A stretch of DNA of 64,000 nucleotides from positions 1 through 64,000 of the forward strand of contig CAWKKW010000007.1 of NCBI GenBank assembly GCA_963850345.1, in the 5' to 3' direction. This document shows positions 43,507 to 52,577 of the stretch, one piece after another (position 1 is the stretch's first letter; each line of letters begins with the position of its first letter). The position numbers and the translations under genes are program-made. Below the pieces are notes generated by a model. The model was given only the letters and a program-made list of their open reading frames with translations. It did no database searches and had not been told where the DNA came from. This DNA is from CAWKKW01 sp963850345 (GTDB taxonomy: Bacteria > Acidobacteriota > Terriglobia > Terriglobales > Acidobacteriaceae).

Positions 43507-46500
43507 TCAAGAGGATTCTGCTACAACTCTCGTGGTATGCAGCTGCTGCAGGGCCTTTACCCCAATCGTATTGCGCTGGATTGCCTGGATTCCCTCCGCT
43601 GCCGCACGAGCCGCTGCCACTGTCGTGATGGTCGGGATTCGCTGCAACACCGCGGCCCTGCGAATCGCCTTTTCGTCGAAGAAGGTGTCCTGCCCGCGCG
43701 GAGTATTCACGATCAGCTGAATGCGGTCTCCCTTGATCAGGTCCACGACGTTGGGGCGGCCTTCCTTCACTTTGTAGACCCGGTCGACGGTCAATCCGGC
43801 ACGCTCGAGAATGTTGGCCGTTCCCTCCGTCGCCACGATATGAAATCCCAGTTCGACGTACAGGCGCGCCAACTCGACCAGCTGCGCCTTGTCGTGATCG
43901 TTGACGCTGAAGAAGACGGTACCCTTCACCGGCAGATTTTGACCGGCAGCAATCTGGGCCTTGGCAAACGCCTCGCCGAAGTTATCCGCGACTCCCATCA
44001 CCTCGCCCGTCGACTTCATCTCCGGCCCCAGCACGGTGTCCACACCCGGAAATTTGTTCCATGGAAAGACCGGCGACTTCACAAAGTAGTGCGGGCCGGT
44101 TTCGAGGTCAGCCTTCGCCGCGAGTTGTTCAGGCATCAGGTCTTTCAGCGTGCGTCCAGTCATTAACCGCGCCGCCATCTTGGCCAGCGGCACTCCCGTT
44201 GCCTTAGAAACATAAGGCACGGTTCGCGAAGCGCGCGGATTCACTTCGATGACGAACACATTGTCCGCATCCCCTTCGCCTCGCCCGCGCTGGATCGCGA
44301 ACTGCAGATTCACCAGGCCGATCACCTTCAATGCCAGCGCCAGCTTTCGTGTGTATGCGCGAATGGTGTCGAGCGTTGCCACGGGCAGATCCACCGCGGG
44401 CAGCACGCACGAAGAGTCGCCGGAGTGAATGCCGGCCTCTTCAATGTGCTGCATGATTCCGGCGATCACCACGTCCTTCCCGTCACACAACGCATCGACA
44501 TCCACTTCCACCGCATCTTCGAGAAAGTGATCGACGAGGATCGGCCGGTCCTGCGAATACTCGACCGCCTCTTTCATGTAGCGCGACACCGCGTCGGCAT
44601 CGTACGCGATCACCATGGCACGCCCGCCCAGCACATACGACGGCCGCACCAGCACTGGGTAGCCGATACGTTCCGCGCCTTCGAGAGCCTCTTCCACGCT
44701 GGTCGCCATCACGCCCGGAGGCTGCGGAATTCCAAGATCGACCAGCAGCTTGCCAAAGCGCTTGCGGTCCTCCGCAAGATCAATCGACTCCGGCGAAGTT
44801 CCGATGATCGGCACGCCCGCGGCCTTCAACGGCAGCGCCAGGTTGAGCGGCGTTTGTCCGCCGAACTGCACGATCATGCCGACTTCGGCTCCTCCGCTCG
44901 ACTCGTGCTCGTAGATGGCCAGCACATCTTCTAGTGTGAGCGGCTCGAAATAGAGCCGGTCGCTGGTGTCGTAATCCGTTGAGACCGTCTCCGGATTGCA
45001 GTTCACCATGATCGTTTCGTAGTCGTCTTCCTTCAGCGCGAACGCCGCATGGCAGCAGCAGTAATCGAATTCGATACCCTGACCGATACGATTTGGTCCA
45101 CTGCCCAGAATGATGACCTTGCGCTTCGTGGTCGGCGGCGCCTCGTCCTCTTCGTCGTATGTTGAGTAGAGATACGGAGTGGAGCTCTCAAACTCCGCCG
45201 CGCAGGTATCCACCAGTTTGAACACCGGCTTCAATCCCTGCTTCGAACGCAGGTCGCGCACTACCTCCACACCTTCCCTGCCGCTCAATCCCCAGGTCTC
45301 CGCGATCCGTTCATCGGAGACGCCCATGCGCTTCACTTTACGCAACTGCTCTGGTGACACATTGTCTTTGCCTTGTTCGCCGAGCGCCGCGAGTTGATCG
45401 GTAATCTCTTTAATCTGGTACAGGAACCACGGATCCATCGACGTCATGCGCGCCACTTCGCGCACCGACATACCGCGGCGGAAGGCGAACCGGATGTAGT
45501 TCAGCCGCTCCGGCTGCGGCGTCACCAGCCGCTGCGTCAGCCGGCGCGGCTCCAGCACTTCGGCGCCCACCTTCTTGCCCGTCTCGAGCGAACGCAGCGC
45601 CTTCATCAGCGATTCTTTGAACGTGCGCCCGATGGCCATCACTTCGCCGACCGACTTCATCTGCGGGCCGAGCGTCTCGTCGGAGCCGGGGAACTTCTCG
45701 AACTGCCACTTGGGAATCTTCGTAACCACATAATCGATCGTCGGCTCAAAGCAGGCCGGCGTCTTCCGAGTGATGTCGTTCGGAATCTCGTCCAATGTGT
45801 AACCGACCGCGAGTTTGGCCGCGATCTTCGCAATCGGAAATCCCGTCGCCTTCGATGCCAGCGCCGACGACCGCGACACGCGCGGGTTCATCTCGATCAC
45901 CGTCATCCGCCCGGTGACCGGGTTGACCGCGAACTGCACATTCGATCCGCCGGTCTCCACACCAATCTCGCGCATCACGCGAATCGCCGCATCGCGCATC
46001 TGCTGGTACTCGCGATCGGTAAGCGTCTGCGCCGGCGCCACCGTGATCGAGTCGCCCGTATGTACGCCCATCGGATCGAAGTTCTCGATCGAGCAGATGA
46101 TAATGACGTTGTCCGCCAGATCGCGCATCACCTCCAGCTCAAACTCCTTCCAACCCAGCACCGACTCTTCGATCAGGCACTCATGCACCGGCGAGAGATC
46201 GAGGCCGCGCGCGAGAATCTCCATCAACTCCTCGCGGTTGTAGGCGATGCCGCCGCCCGAGCCGCCCAGCGTGAACGACGGCCGAATGACCACCGGAAAT
46301 CCAATCTTGCTGGCGAAGTCGAGTCCGTCGCGAAGATTGTTCACCAGCGCCGAACGCGGCATGTCGAGACCGATGCGCGTCATCGCGTCTTTGAACAGCA
46401 GCCGATCCTCGGCCTTCTTGATGGCCTCTAACTTTGCGCCAATCAATTCAACGTTGTACTTGTCGAGAATGCCCGCGTCCGCAAGATCGACGGCAAGATT

Positions 46501-46818
46501 CAACGCGGTCTGCCCGCCGACGGTCGGCAGCAGTGCGAACACGCCCCCGCGCCCATCGTCCTTGAGCATCTTCGACTCCACCCGCAAAATCTCTTCCACG
46601 TACTGCTTGGTCAACGGCTCGATGTACGTCCGATCGGCCAGTTCGGGATCGGTCATGATGGTCGCCGGATTGGAGTTCACCAGCACCACTTCGTAGCCTT
46701 CGGCCTTCAGCGCCTTGCACGCCTGCGTACCGGAGTAGTCAAACTCGGCCGACTGCCCGATCACGATCGGTCCCGAACCGATCACGAGAATTTTCGTAAT
46801 GTCATTTCTGCGTGGCAT
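43507..46818 (-). CDS. carB: carbamoyl-phosphate synthase large subunit
   Basis: A 1103-residue enzyme that makes carbamoyl phosphate from bicarbonate, glutamine-derived ammonia and two ATP, for arginine and pyrimidines. Two homologous ATP-grasp halves are evident: the first opens ILVIGSGPIVIGQSAEFDYSG and the second VIILGSGPNRIGQGIEFDYCC. The oligomerisation region lies between, and the C-terminal allosteric MGS-like domain begins about residue 945 (LPVKGTVFFSVNDHDK). Length is normal for the family. The start MPRRNDITKILVIG is the family form. It is separated from carA by an unusually large 285-nt gap. Confidence 0.97.
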   Translation of the reverse strand: MPRRNDITKILVIGSGPIVIGQSAEFDYSGTQACKALKAEGYEVVLVNSNPATIMTDPELADRTYIEPLTKQYVEEILRVESKMLKDDGRGGVFALLPTVGGQTALNLAVDLADAGILDKYNVELIGAKLEAIKKAEDRLLFKDAMTRIGLDMPRSALVNNLRDGLDFASKIGFPVVIRPSFTLGGSGGGIAYNREELMEILARGLDLSPVHECLIEESVLGWKEFELEVMRDLADNVIIICSIENFDPMGVHTGDSITVAPAQTLTDREYQQMRDAAIRVMREIGVETGGSNVQFAVNPVTGRMTVIEMNPRVSRSSALASKATGFPIAKIAAKLAVGYTLDEIPNDITRKTPACFEPTIDYVVTKIPKWQFEKFPGSDETLGPQMKSVGEVMAIGRTFKESLMKALRSLETGKKVGAEVLEPRRLTQRLVTPQPERLNYIRFAFRRGMSVREVARMTSMDPWFLYQIKEITDQLAALGEQGKDNVSPEQLRKVKRMGVSDERIAETWGLSGREGVEVVRDLRSKQGLKPVFKLVDTCAAEFESSTPYLYSTYDEEDEAPPTTKRKVIILGSGPNRIGQGIEFDYCCCHAAFALKEDDYETIMVNCNPETVSTDYDTSDRLYFEPLTLEDVLAIYEHESSGGAEVGMIVQFGGQTPLNLALPLKAAGVPIIGTSPESIDLAEDRKRFGKLLVDLGIPQPPGVMATSVEEALEGAERIGYPVLVRPSYVLGGRAMVIAYDADAVSRYMKEAVEYSQDRPILVDHFLEDAVEVDVDALCDGKDVVIAGIMQHIEEAGIHSGDSSCVLPAVDLPVATLDTIRAYTRKLALALKVIGLVNLQFAIQRGRGEGDADNVFVIEVNPRASRTVPYVSKATGVPLAKMAARLMTGRTLKDLMPEQLAAKADLETGPHYFVKSPVFPWNKFPGVDTVLGPEMKSTGEVMGVADNFGEAFAKAQIAAGQNLPVKGTVFFSVNDHDKAQLVELARLYVELGFHIVATEGTANILERAGLTVDRVYKVKEGRPNVVDLIKGDRIQLIVNTPRGQDTFFDEKAIRRAAVLQRIPTITTVAAARAAAEGIQAIQRNTIGVKALQQLHTTRVVAESS

Positions 46819-46861
46819 GTGTTCCGAGCTCTCTCTGTTGAAGATCTTCAGCTTGCTGAAT

Positions 46862-46881
46862 GGGCGAGGCTTCAGCCCCGC
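46862..46881. repeat. palindromic REP-like motif
   Basis: Imperfect palindrome GGCGAGGC-TTCA-GCCCCGCC. The core CGAGGCTTCAGCC occurs again in inverted orientation at 43195-43208. Such GC-rich short palindromes are common intergenic repeats in acidobacterial genomes (from general knowledge). Confidence 0.4.
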
Positions 46882-47103
46882 CATGACTCATCTCCCGTGA
46901 CTGCAGCTTGAGCCGCTGAGGCACAGCATCCATCCGCTCACAACAATCAGTCATATTTAACCGAAGATTAGGCGGCGCGGCTTCTGCGGCACACCGCTCT
47001 GTTTGCCGCTGAGCACACTGTTCGGTGCTACCGCCGCAAACGATTTGAGAAAAAAGAAGACTGTTGAAAAGAAATGGAATGGTCAGGAGTAGGCGCTGTG
47101 GCT

Positions 47104-48249
47104 TCACCCTTTCCACTCCTCCATCATCTTGCGGAAGTCATGAAAGAGGTAGTTGGAATCGTGCGGACCCGGGCTCGCTTCGGGGTGATACTGCACGCTG
47201 AACAGCGGCAGCGATTTATGCCGCAGACCCTCGAGCGTGTTGTCGTTCAGGTCGATGTGCGTCAGCTCAACTTCGCTCTGCTTCATCGATTCCGGATCGA
47301 CAGCGAAGTTGTGATTGTGCGCCGTGATCTCAACCTTGCCGCTCCCCGTGTTCTTCACCGGATGGTTGCCGCCGTGGTGGCCAAACTTCAACTTGTACGT
47401 CTTGCCGCCCAGCGCCAGCCCGATCAGCTGATGTCCCAGGCAAATTCCGAAGATCGGCTTCTTCCCCGCCAGCCTGCGAATGTTCTCCTGCGCATACGTC
47501 ACCGGCTCCGGATCGCCCGGCCCGTTCGACAGAAAGATTCCGTCGGGATTCAGCGCCAGCACATCTTCTGCCGAGGTCTGCGCCGGAACCACCGTCACCC
47601 GGCAAGCTTCCCGTGTAAGCATGCGCAGAATGTTGTGCTTGATGCCGAAGTCGTAGGCCACCACGTGCAGGTCGGGCGCCGGCATCTTCACCAGGTCCTC
47701 ACCGAGCGCCAACGGGTCTTCGTTATAGTTGCGCGGATCGTTGCAGTCCCATTCGTAGCGCCCCTTGGTCGACACCACGCTGGCCAGATCGGTGCCATCC
47801 ATCTTGCGAATGGCCCGCGCCTTCTCCACCAGCTTGTCGGTCTCGGTCTCGATAGAGGAGATCACCCCGCGCATCACGCCAAAGGTACGCAGATGCCGCA
47901 CCAGCGCGCGCGTATCGATCTCGCTGATCACGGGAACGTTGTAGCGCTCCAGGTATTCGTCCGCCACCTGCTGCGAACGCCAGTTGGAGCTGATCGGCGA
48001 AAACTCTCGGGTGACCAGGCCTTCAATGAACGGTTTGCTGGCCTCGTTATCGGCGGCATTGGTGCCGTAGTTTCCGATTTGAGGATTGGTGAGAACTACT
48101 ATCTGTCCGGCGTAGGAAGGATCGGTAAAGATTTCCTGATAGCCGGTCAGCGATGTATTGAAAACTACCTCGCCATAACATTCGCCCTTGGCGCCGTAGC
48201 CTTCACCGCGGAAGATGCGCCCGTCTTCGAGCGCAAGTATCGCCTGCAT
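47104..48249 (-). CDS. carA: carbamoyl-phosphate synthase small (glutaminase) subunit
   Basis: A 381-residue amidotransferase that frees ammonia from glutamine for CarB. The class I glutaminase triad is Cys270 (GICLGHQ), His355 and Glu357 (YHPEASPGP). The N-terminal domain starts AILALEDGRIFRGEG and includes the CPSase small-chain signature NTSLTGYQEIFTDPSY. GGAG 5 nt upstream fixes the ATG at 48249. The gene follows lepB by 239 nt and precedes carB. Confidence 0.97.
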   Translation of the reverse strand: MQAILALEDGRIFRGEGYGAKGECYGEVVFNTSLTGYQEIFTDPSYAGQIVVLTNPQIGNYGTNAADNEASKPFIEGLVTREFSPISSNWRSQQVADEYLERYNVPVISEIDTRALVRHLRTFGVMRGVISSIETETDKLVEKARAIRKMDGTDLASVVSTKGRYEWDCNDPRNYNEDPLALGEDLVKMPAPDLHVVAYDFGIKHNILRMLTREACRVTVVPAQTSAEDVLALNPDGIFLSNGPGDPEPVTYAQENIRRLAGKKPIFGICLGHQLIGLALGGKTYKLKFGHHGGNHPVKNTGSGKVEITAHNHNFAVDPESMKQSEVELTHIDLNDNTLEGLRHKSLPLFSVQYHPEASPGPHDSNYLFHDFRKMMEEWKG

Positions 48250-48488
48250 CGCTTCTCCGTCGAGTGGATTCAATCGAGTTTATCAGAGAATCCGGGCATG
48301 CCGGAAAACCGGCGCTCAATATCTGCGGATCTATCCCCGGAAGGGCCGCCGCGTCGCGGAATGGCCGCCTCGCCTGCCACTCCACCAACAAGTCTCGCGA
48401 CAATACGTCTCGCAAAGTTGTTGTAAGAGCCAGGCAGGATGGCCTGACCGCCCGCACAAAGATGGGCTGCTCTCGAAGTGATTCAAGC

Positions 48489-49061
48489 CTAGCGAACGAC
48501 GCCCATCTCCGCTGTCGGCCAGTAGACGAACGCTGCCTTGCCGTAGATCAGCCTGCGATCCACTGGGCCGAACTCCCGGCTGTCGCTCGAGATCGAACGA
48601 TGATCGCCCATCACAAAATACTGTCCCACCGGAATTACCATCTCCTCGAACGAACGGCCATCCTGATACCGGCTGGGCACATACGGCTCTGGAATCTGCT
48701 CTCCATTCACATACACGCGCCCACGGTCGATGCGCAGGTCGTCGCCCGGCAACGCGATCACGCGCTTGATGTAGCTCTTCGAAGGATCACGCGGATAGTA
48801 GAAGACCACCACGTCGCCGCGCTCCACCTTTTCAAACCGGTAGACGAATTTGTTGATGAAGACACGATCCTGGTCGCGCAACTCGGGCAGCATGCTCGTG
48901 CCCTCCACCTTTACCGGCTGGTAGAGAAACGTGATGATCAGGAACGAGACAAAGATTGAGATGAACAAGTCCCGGACCCACACCCGAAGGCGGGCAGGTG
49001 GTTCACTCTTTACGATGGCTGAGCTGTCGGGGGGAACTTGCTCCAAACTTCCCTGGGTCAT
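48489..49061 (-). CDS. lepB: signal peptidase I
   Basis: A 190-residue membrane protease that removes signal peptides from exported proteins. One membrane helix (about 30-48) precedes the catalytic domain. The Ser/Lys dyad is Ser56 (GTSMLP) and Lys99 (YIKRVIALPGD). The later box GDHRSISSDSREFGPV is typical. The short length is that of the single-helix type rather than the enteric two-helix form. Confidence 0.95.
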   Translation of the reverse strand: MTQGSLEQVPPDSSAIVKSEPPARLRVWVRDLFISIFVSFLIITFLYQPVKVEGTSMLPELRDQDRVFINKFVYRFEKVERGDVVVFYYPRDPSKSYIKRVIALPGDDLRIDRGRVYVNGEQIPEPYVPSRYQDGRSFEEMVIPVGQYFVMGDHRSISSDSREFGPVDRRLIYGKAAFVYWPTAEMGVVR

Positions 49062-49115
49062 GGATACCCGAATCCTGTCTATGTATTTACGATACCAGTT
49101 CCAATGGAAGCTGCC

Positions 49116-50027
49116 CTAGTTACAAGGGACTCCCGGCGGACACATGATTCTGGGTCGCCCACTCGGCTTCTTCATCGGCTCACGCTGCGCGGCCGGCACC
49201 AGTTGCGGCGCCGGCTCGGCCCCGGTCAGATTCGCGTCTTCGAGCAACAAAGGCCGCTGCAGCAGCATTTCAATCTGCGAACCAGCCTCGATATTCACGT
49301 CCTTGCCGCGGGTAAACAGCGAATAGATCAGCCCGCCCGCTGCTCCTGCTGCTGCGCCGATCCCCAGCCCGGTAAACGGGCGGCCTTCCACCGCTCCGCC
49401 GATCACGCCCGGCCCCGCACCGATCTCCGCGCCCTTGGCCACATCGCCGCCCACCCGGCCCGCATTGCCTTCACCCTGAATGGTTCCCTCGCCATCCTTC
49501 ACCTTGGGACCGCCCGAGCCCGGCAGGCTGTTCACCACACCCGGAATCTCAACCACTGTCCCATTGGGAAAAATGATCGACGTGAAATGCATCGCCACCT
49601 CGCCTCGTCCCCATCCGCGCCCGGGCCGCAACACGCGATCTACCTGCCCCTGTACATACACTCCCGCCGGAATCATCACCCGGTTTCCTACCACGACCGG
49701 GAACGTCGAAATCAGATACACGCCGTCGCCCACACGGGCTGTCTTCGTATTCACCGCGCTCTTGAGTGACAACAGAACCTTCGTGCCTGCGGGAACTTCG
49801 TAGCTCTTCGGCGCAGTCGCCGACTGCTCGCCGGCGGCCTCGCCTGGCGATGCGTCCTGCGGCTGCGGATACGAAGCCGGCGAAGTTGGCGCCTGCGCAC
49901 TCGTCGCATTTGTCGGCGCAGCAGCCTGGTTCGGAGCTTGCGCGTCCTGCTGCGCCCCGGCCACGCTCCCGCTCAGCAACCCTGCCATCACACACGCAGC
50001 CGTCATCCCCGGCCTTCTGATCCCCAT
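49116..50027 (-). CDS. secreted protein with TrbI/VirB10-like beta domain, unknown function
   Basis: A 303-residue exported protein. AGGGGG 4 nt upstream supports the ATG at 50027, which gives a signal peptide ending AGAQQ. A low-complexity Ala/Pro/Gln linker (about 27-75) follows. The core (about 75-160: VPAGTKVLLSLKSAVNTKTARVGD, IPAGVYVQGQVDRVLRPGRG, in parts) resembles the beta-barrel domain of VirB10/TrbI proteins, with PAGT and PAG turns. A Gly/Ala-rich segment (about 195-235), possibly a glycine-zipper membrane insertion, comes next. No secretion-system genes are nearby, so a conjugation role is unlikely. Confidence 0.78.
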   Translation of the reverse strand: MGIRRPGMTAACVMAGLLSGSVAGAQQDAQAPNQAAAPTNATSAQAPTSPASYPQPQDASPGEAAGEQSATAPKSYEVPAGTKVLLSLKSAVNTKTARVGDGVYLISTFPVVVGNRVMIPAGVYVQGQVDRVLRPGRGWGRGEVAMHFTSIIFPNGTVVEIPGVVNSLPGSGGPKVKDGEGTIQGEGNAGRVGGDVAKGAEIGAGPGVIGGAVEGRPFTGLGIGAAAGAAGGLIYSLFTRGKDVNIEAGSQIEMLLQRPLLLEDANLTGAEPAPQLVPAAQREPMKKPSGRPRIMCPPGVPCN

Positions 50028-50168
50028 GCTGCCCCCTGAATTCAAACCTGCCGCATCACCAGTTCCGTCCACTGCTTTAAGCCTTGTCGCTTTATAGACT
50101 CGATCGCTGGCGGGGCGGTAGCGAAAAGTTCCGTCTCTCACTCTCTTCCGCGCTACCATGAATCATTC

Positions 50169-51311
50169 ATGCCTGTCCTCTCCGTTCCCGTCCCGGCCAC
50201 CGCTGGTGACCAGAAGTTGCGCTTTGCAAGCGCTTACTCCGTTCTCGAGAAAGCCATCGCGCAACGTGCGTTTCCCGGCGCCGCCTTCGGTGTGCTCTCC
50301 GGTGGCAAGGTCGTCGCACTCGACAGCGTTGGCTCCTTCACCTACGAACCGCGCTCCCCTGGTGTCACTCCTTCTACCATCTATGATCTTGCCAGCCTGA
50401 CTAAGGTGCTCGCGACCACCGCAGCCGCGATGGTGCTCTACGATCGCGGAGAATTGGACCTCAACCAGCCCGTGGGGGATTTGCTTCCCGGCTTCGTCAT
50501 CGGTATGGAGCCCGGCAGCGGCAAAAACCGTGTAACTCTTCGCATGTTGCTCGCGCACTCCTCCGGGCTGCCCGCGTATCACGAACTCTGGAAGGTCAGT
50601 TCCGATCCGTACGAGATCGTTCGCGCGTGTCTCTGCATGCCGCTCGAGGCGCCGCCAGATACGCGCGCAGAGTATTCTGACATTGGCTTCATCTTGCTCG
50701 GCCTCGCGATCGAAGTCTTGGCCGGGGAAAAGATTTCACCGTTCTGTAGTCGCGAGATCTTCGCGCCGCTCGGCCTCGTCAGTACTCGCTATGCACCGCC
50801 TAAGCACTGGAAGCAACTTATCGCGCCCACGGAAGACGACACTCGCTTTCGGCACCGCATCCTACAAGGCGAGGTGCAGGACGAAAATTGTTTCGCGCTT
50901 CAGAACGCGACCGGCCATGCTGGGCTCTTCTCCCATGCGCTCGACGTGTTGAAGTTTGCTGGCTGCATCCTGCGCCGCGGGCAGCACACAGATTCTACGC
51001 AACCGCCGCAGTTTCACTCCGATACGGTCTCTCTCTTCTCCAACCGACAAGCAACGCCCGTGGGAACAAGTCGAGCGCTCGGCTGGGATACACCCAGTGC
51101 GCCTTCGTCCTCAGGTCAGTTCTTCGGTCCCAGATCCATAGGACATCTGGGTTACTCGGGAACCTCACTCTGGATCGATCCGGACGCGGACCTCGCTGTC
51201 GTGTTGCTCACCAATCGAACTTGGCCGGATCGCTCGTCGGACCACATCCGTTACGTGCGCCCCGCATTTCACGACGAGATTGTTCTGAGTTTGCGCCGTT
51301 CCGTTGCATAA
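50169..51311 (+). CDS. cytosolic serine hydrolase, beta-lactamase/AmiE-like fold
   Basis: A 380-residue penicillin-binding-fold hydrolase. The nucleophile motif is Ser76-Leu-Thr-Lys79 and the second motif Tyr169-Ser-Asp171; the KTG-like third motif is HLGYSGT. There is no signal peptide, so it should act in the cytosol. It sits 101 nt before murQ. In Bacillus, a beta-lactamase-fold amidase (AmiE) is encoded with murQ and cleaves MurNAc-peptides during wall recycling. That role is the best guess here, rather than antibiotic resistance. Confidence 0.85.
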   Translation: MPVLSVPVPATAGDQKLRFASAYSVLEKAIAQRAFPGAAFGVLSGGKVVALDSVGSFTYEPRSPGVTPSTIYDLASLTKVLATTAAAMVLYDRGELDLNQPVGDLLPGFVIGMEPGSGKNRVTLRMLLAHSSGLPAYHELWKVSSDPYEIVRACLCMPLEAPPDTRAEYSDIGFILLGLAIEVLAGEKISPFCSREIFAPLGLVSTRYAPPKHWKQLIAPTEDDTRFRHRILQGEVQDENCFALQNATGHAGLFSHALDVLKFAGCILRRGQHTDSTQPPQFHSDTVSLFSNRQATPVGTSRALGWDTPSAPSSSGQFFGPRSIGHLGYSGTSLWIDPDADLAVVLLTNRTWPDRSSDHIRYVRPAFHDEIVLSLRRSVA

Positions 51312-51373
51312 TGTCTTTCGGTCCGGTGGTAACAGGACGGTTCATGTGCGAGGCAAGTACGACCAGTTAGCGA

Positions 51374-51379
51374 TAAAAT
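51374..51379 (+). promoter_or_regulatory. candidate -10 element (TAAAAT) upstream of murQ
   Basis: TAAAAT 33 nt before the murQ ATG lies in an AT-richer stretch. AAGGA follows near 51395. No good -35 is seen. Confidence 0.3.
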
Positions 51380-51412
51380 AAACAGTACAAACTAAGGAAC
51401 AGAAACAAACCT

Positions 51413-52390
51413 ATGGCCACCATCACGACACCCGCGGAGACGCAACAGGCTTCCGAAACAGCGGCAGCGCCAGTGAGTAATGTCGAGATTCACAACTTAA
51501 CGACAGAAAGTGCTAACGATGCTTCACAGGGCTTTGACACCAAATCCGCCCTGGAGATCGCCCGCATCATCAATCACGAAGATTCCAAAGCAGCTGCAGC
51601 CGTAAAGAAAGCTCTGCCGGAGATAGCTCTGGTCATCGACTCCGTTGCGAGAAGCCTTCGCGACGGCGGCCGCCTCATCTACATCGGCGCTGGATCCAGC
51701 GGACGCATTGCCGCTCTCGATTCCTGCGAATGTCCGTCGTATTACTCCACCTCGTCGCAGTCGGTGCAATACATCATGGCCGGTGGACCCAAGGCTCTCG
51801 CCTCAGCCGTCGAAGTGAATGAAGATTCCGAAGAACTGGGCCAGCGTGATATCGCCCGCCGCCGCCCCACCCGCAAAGATATGGTCATCGGCCTCTCGGC
51901 CAGCGGACGCACGCCGTATGTCGTCGCCGCGGTTGCCTATGCACGCGCGCGCGGCGCCAAGACCGCCTGCATTACCTGCAATCAGGGAACCCCTCTCGCT
52001 GCGGCCGCCGATGTCGCGATAGTCGCCGAGGTCGGGCCCGAAGTGATCTCCGGCTCCACCCGCATGAAGGCCGCCACCGCGCAGAAGATGATCACCAACA
52101 TGATCACCACTGGCGCCATGACCCGTCTCGGTTACGTGTACGAGAACATGATGGTCAACGTGCACATGCAGAACTCCAAACTGGTCGAGCGGGGCATCAG
52201 CATCCTGATGCGCGCCTGCGCCATCAATCGCGAGACTGCCGTGCAGACCATCAAATCCGCGGGACGTAGCGTTCCTGTCGCGCTCGTGATGCTCAAGGCC
52301 AAAGTGGATAAGCCCGAAGCGGTTCGCAGGCTGGCCAAATCCGATGGGAACGTTCGCCTGGCGATTGAAGACACCACCCTCGAACTGTAG
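51413..52390 (+). CDS. murQ: N-acetylmuramic acid 6-phosphate etherase (MurQ)
   Basis: A 325-residue SIS-domain enzyme that splits MurNAc-6-phosphate into GlcNAc-6-phosphate and lactate. The sugar-phosphate site includes GAGSSGRIAALDSCECPSYY (in parts) and VIGLSASGRTPYVVAA. The catalytic Glu region is EVNEDSEELG, and the family marker GSTRMKAATAQKMITNMI follows. It has an extra N-terminal segment of about 30 residues before NLTTESAN. The neighbouring hydrolase and murA place it in cell-wall recycling. A strong terminator follows. Confidence 0.96.
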   Translation: MATITTPAETQQASETAAAPVSNVEIHNLTTESANDASQGFDTKSALEIARIINHEDSKAAAAVKKALPEIALVIDSVARSLRDGGRLIYIGAGSSGRIAALDSCECPSYYSTSSQSVQYIMAGGPKALASAVEVNEDSEELGQRDIARRRPTRKDMVIGLSASGRTPYVVAAVAYARARGAKTACITCNQGTPLAAAADVAIVAEVGPEVISGSTRMKAATAQKMITNMITTGAMTRLGYVYENMMVNVHMQNSKLVERGISILMRACAINRETAVQTIKSAGRSVPVALVMLKAKVDKPEAVRRLAKSDGNVRLAIEDTTLEL

Positions 52391-52426
52391 GCTGGCGACC
52401 AGCTCCACATATTTCGTTCTGAATTC

Positions 52427-52460
52427 AAGGCTGCAGCGCTCCGTGCGCTGCAGCCTTTTT
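52427..52460 (+). terminator. rho-independent terminator of murQ
   Basis: A perfect 13-bp stem (52427-52439 with 52445-52457), 5-nt loop and a T5 run. It lies 37 nt after the murQ stop. Confidence 0.92.
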
Positions 52461-52577
52461 CCTTGCCTTGTGCCGGCTAACACTCGTGGTACCCCACCCA
52501 ATCCCAGTCCTGCAAACGCGCACACCGATTTACAGCCCGGAACAGATACACTACCCCTCAGGAGTTTTCCACGATCT

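Noticed and set aside
42960..43628. A 222-codon plus-strand frame over the small gene and the end of carB
   Set aside because: It overlaps two better-supported minus-strand genes, has no ribosome site and no recognisable domain.
49116..50027. Part of a type IV secretion or conjugation system
   Set aside because: Only a VirB10-like beta domain is suggested; no other secretion genes, origin or relaxase nearby.
50169..51311. Antibiotic-resistance beta-lactamase
   Set aside because: No signal peptide, and adjacent to murQ; a recycling role is more likely.
52344..52577. N-terminal extension of MurA
   Set aside because: The extension overlaps the end of murQ and its terminator; the MurA family begins at MDKFVIRGG.
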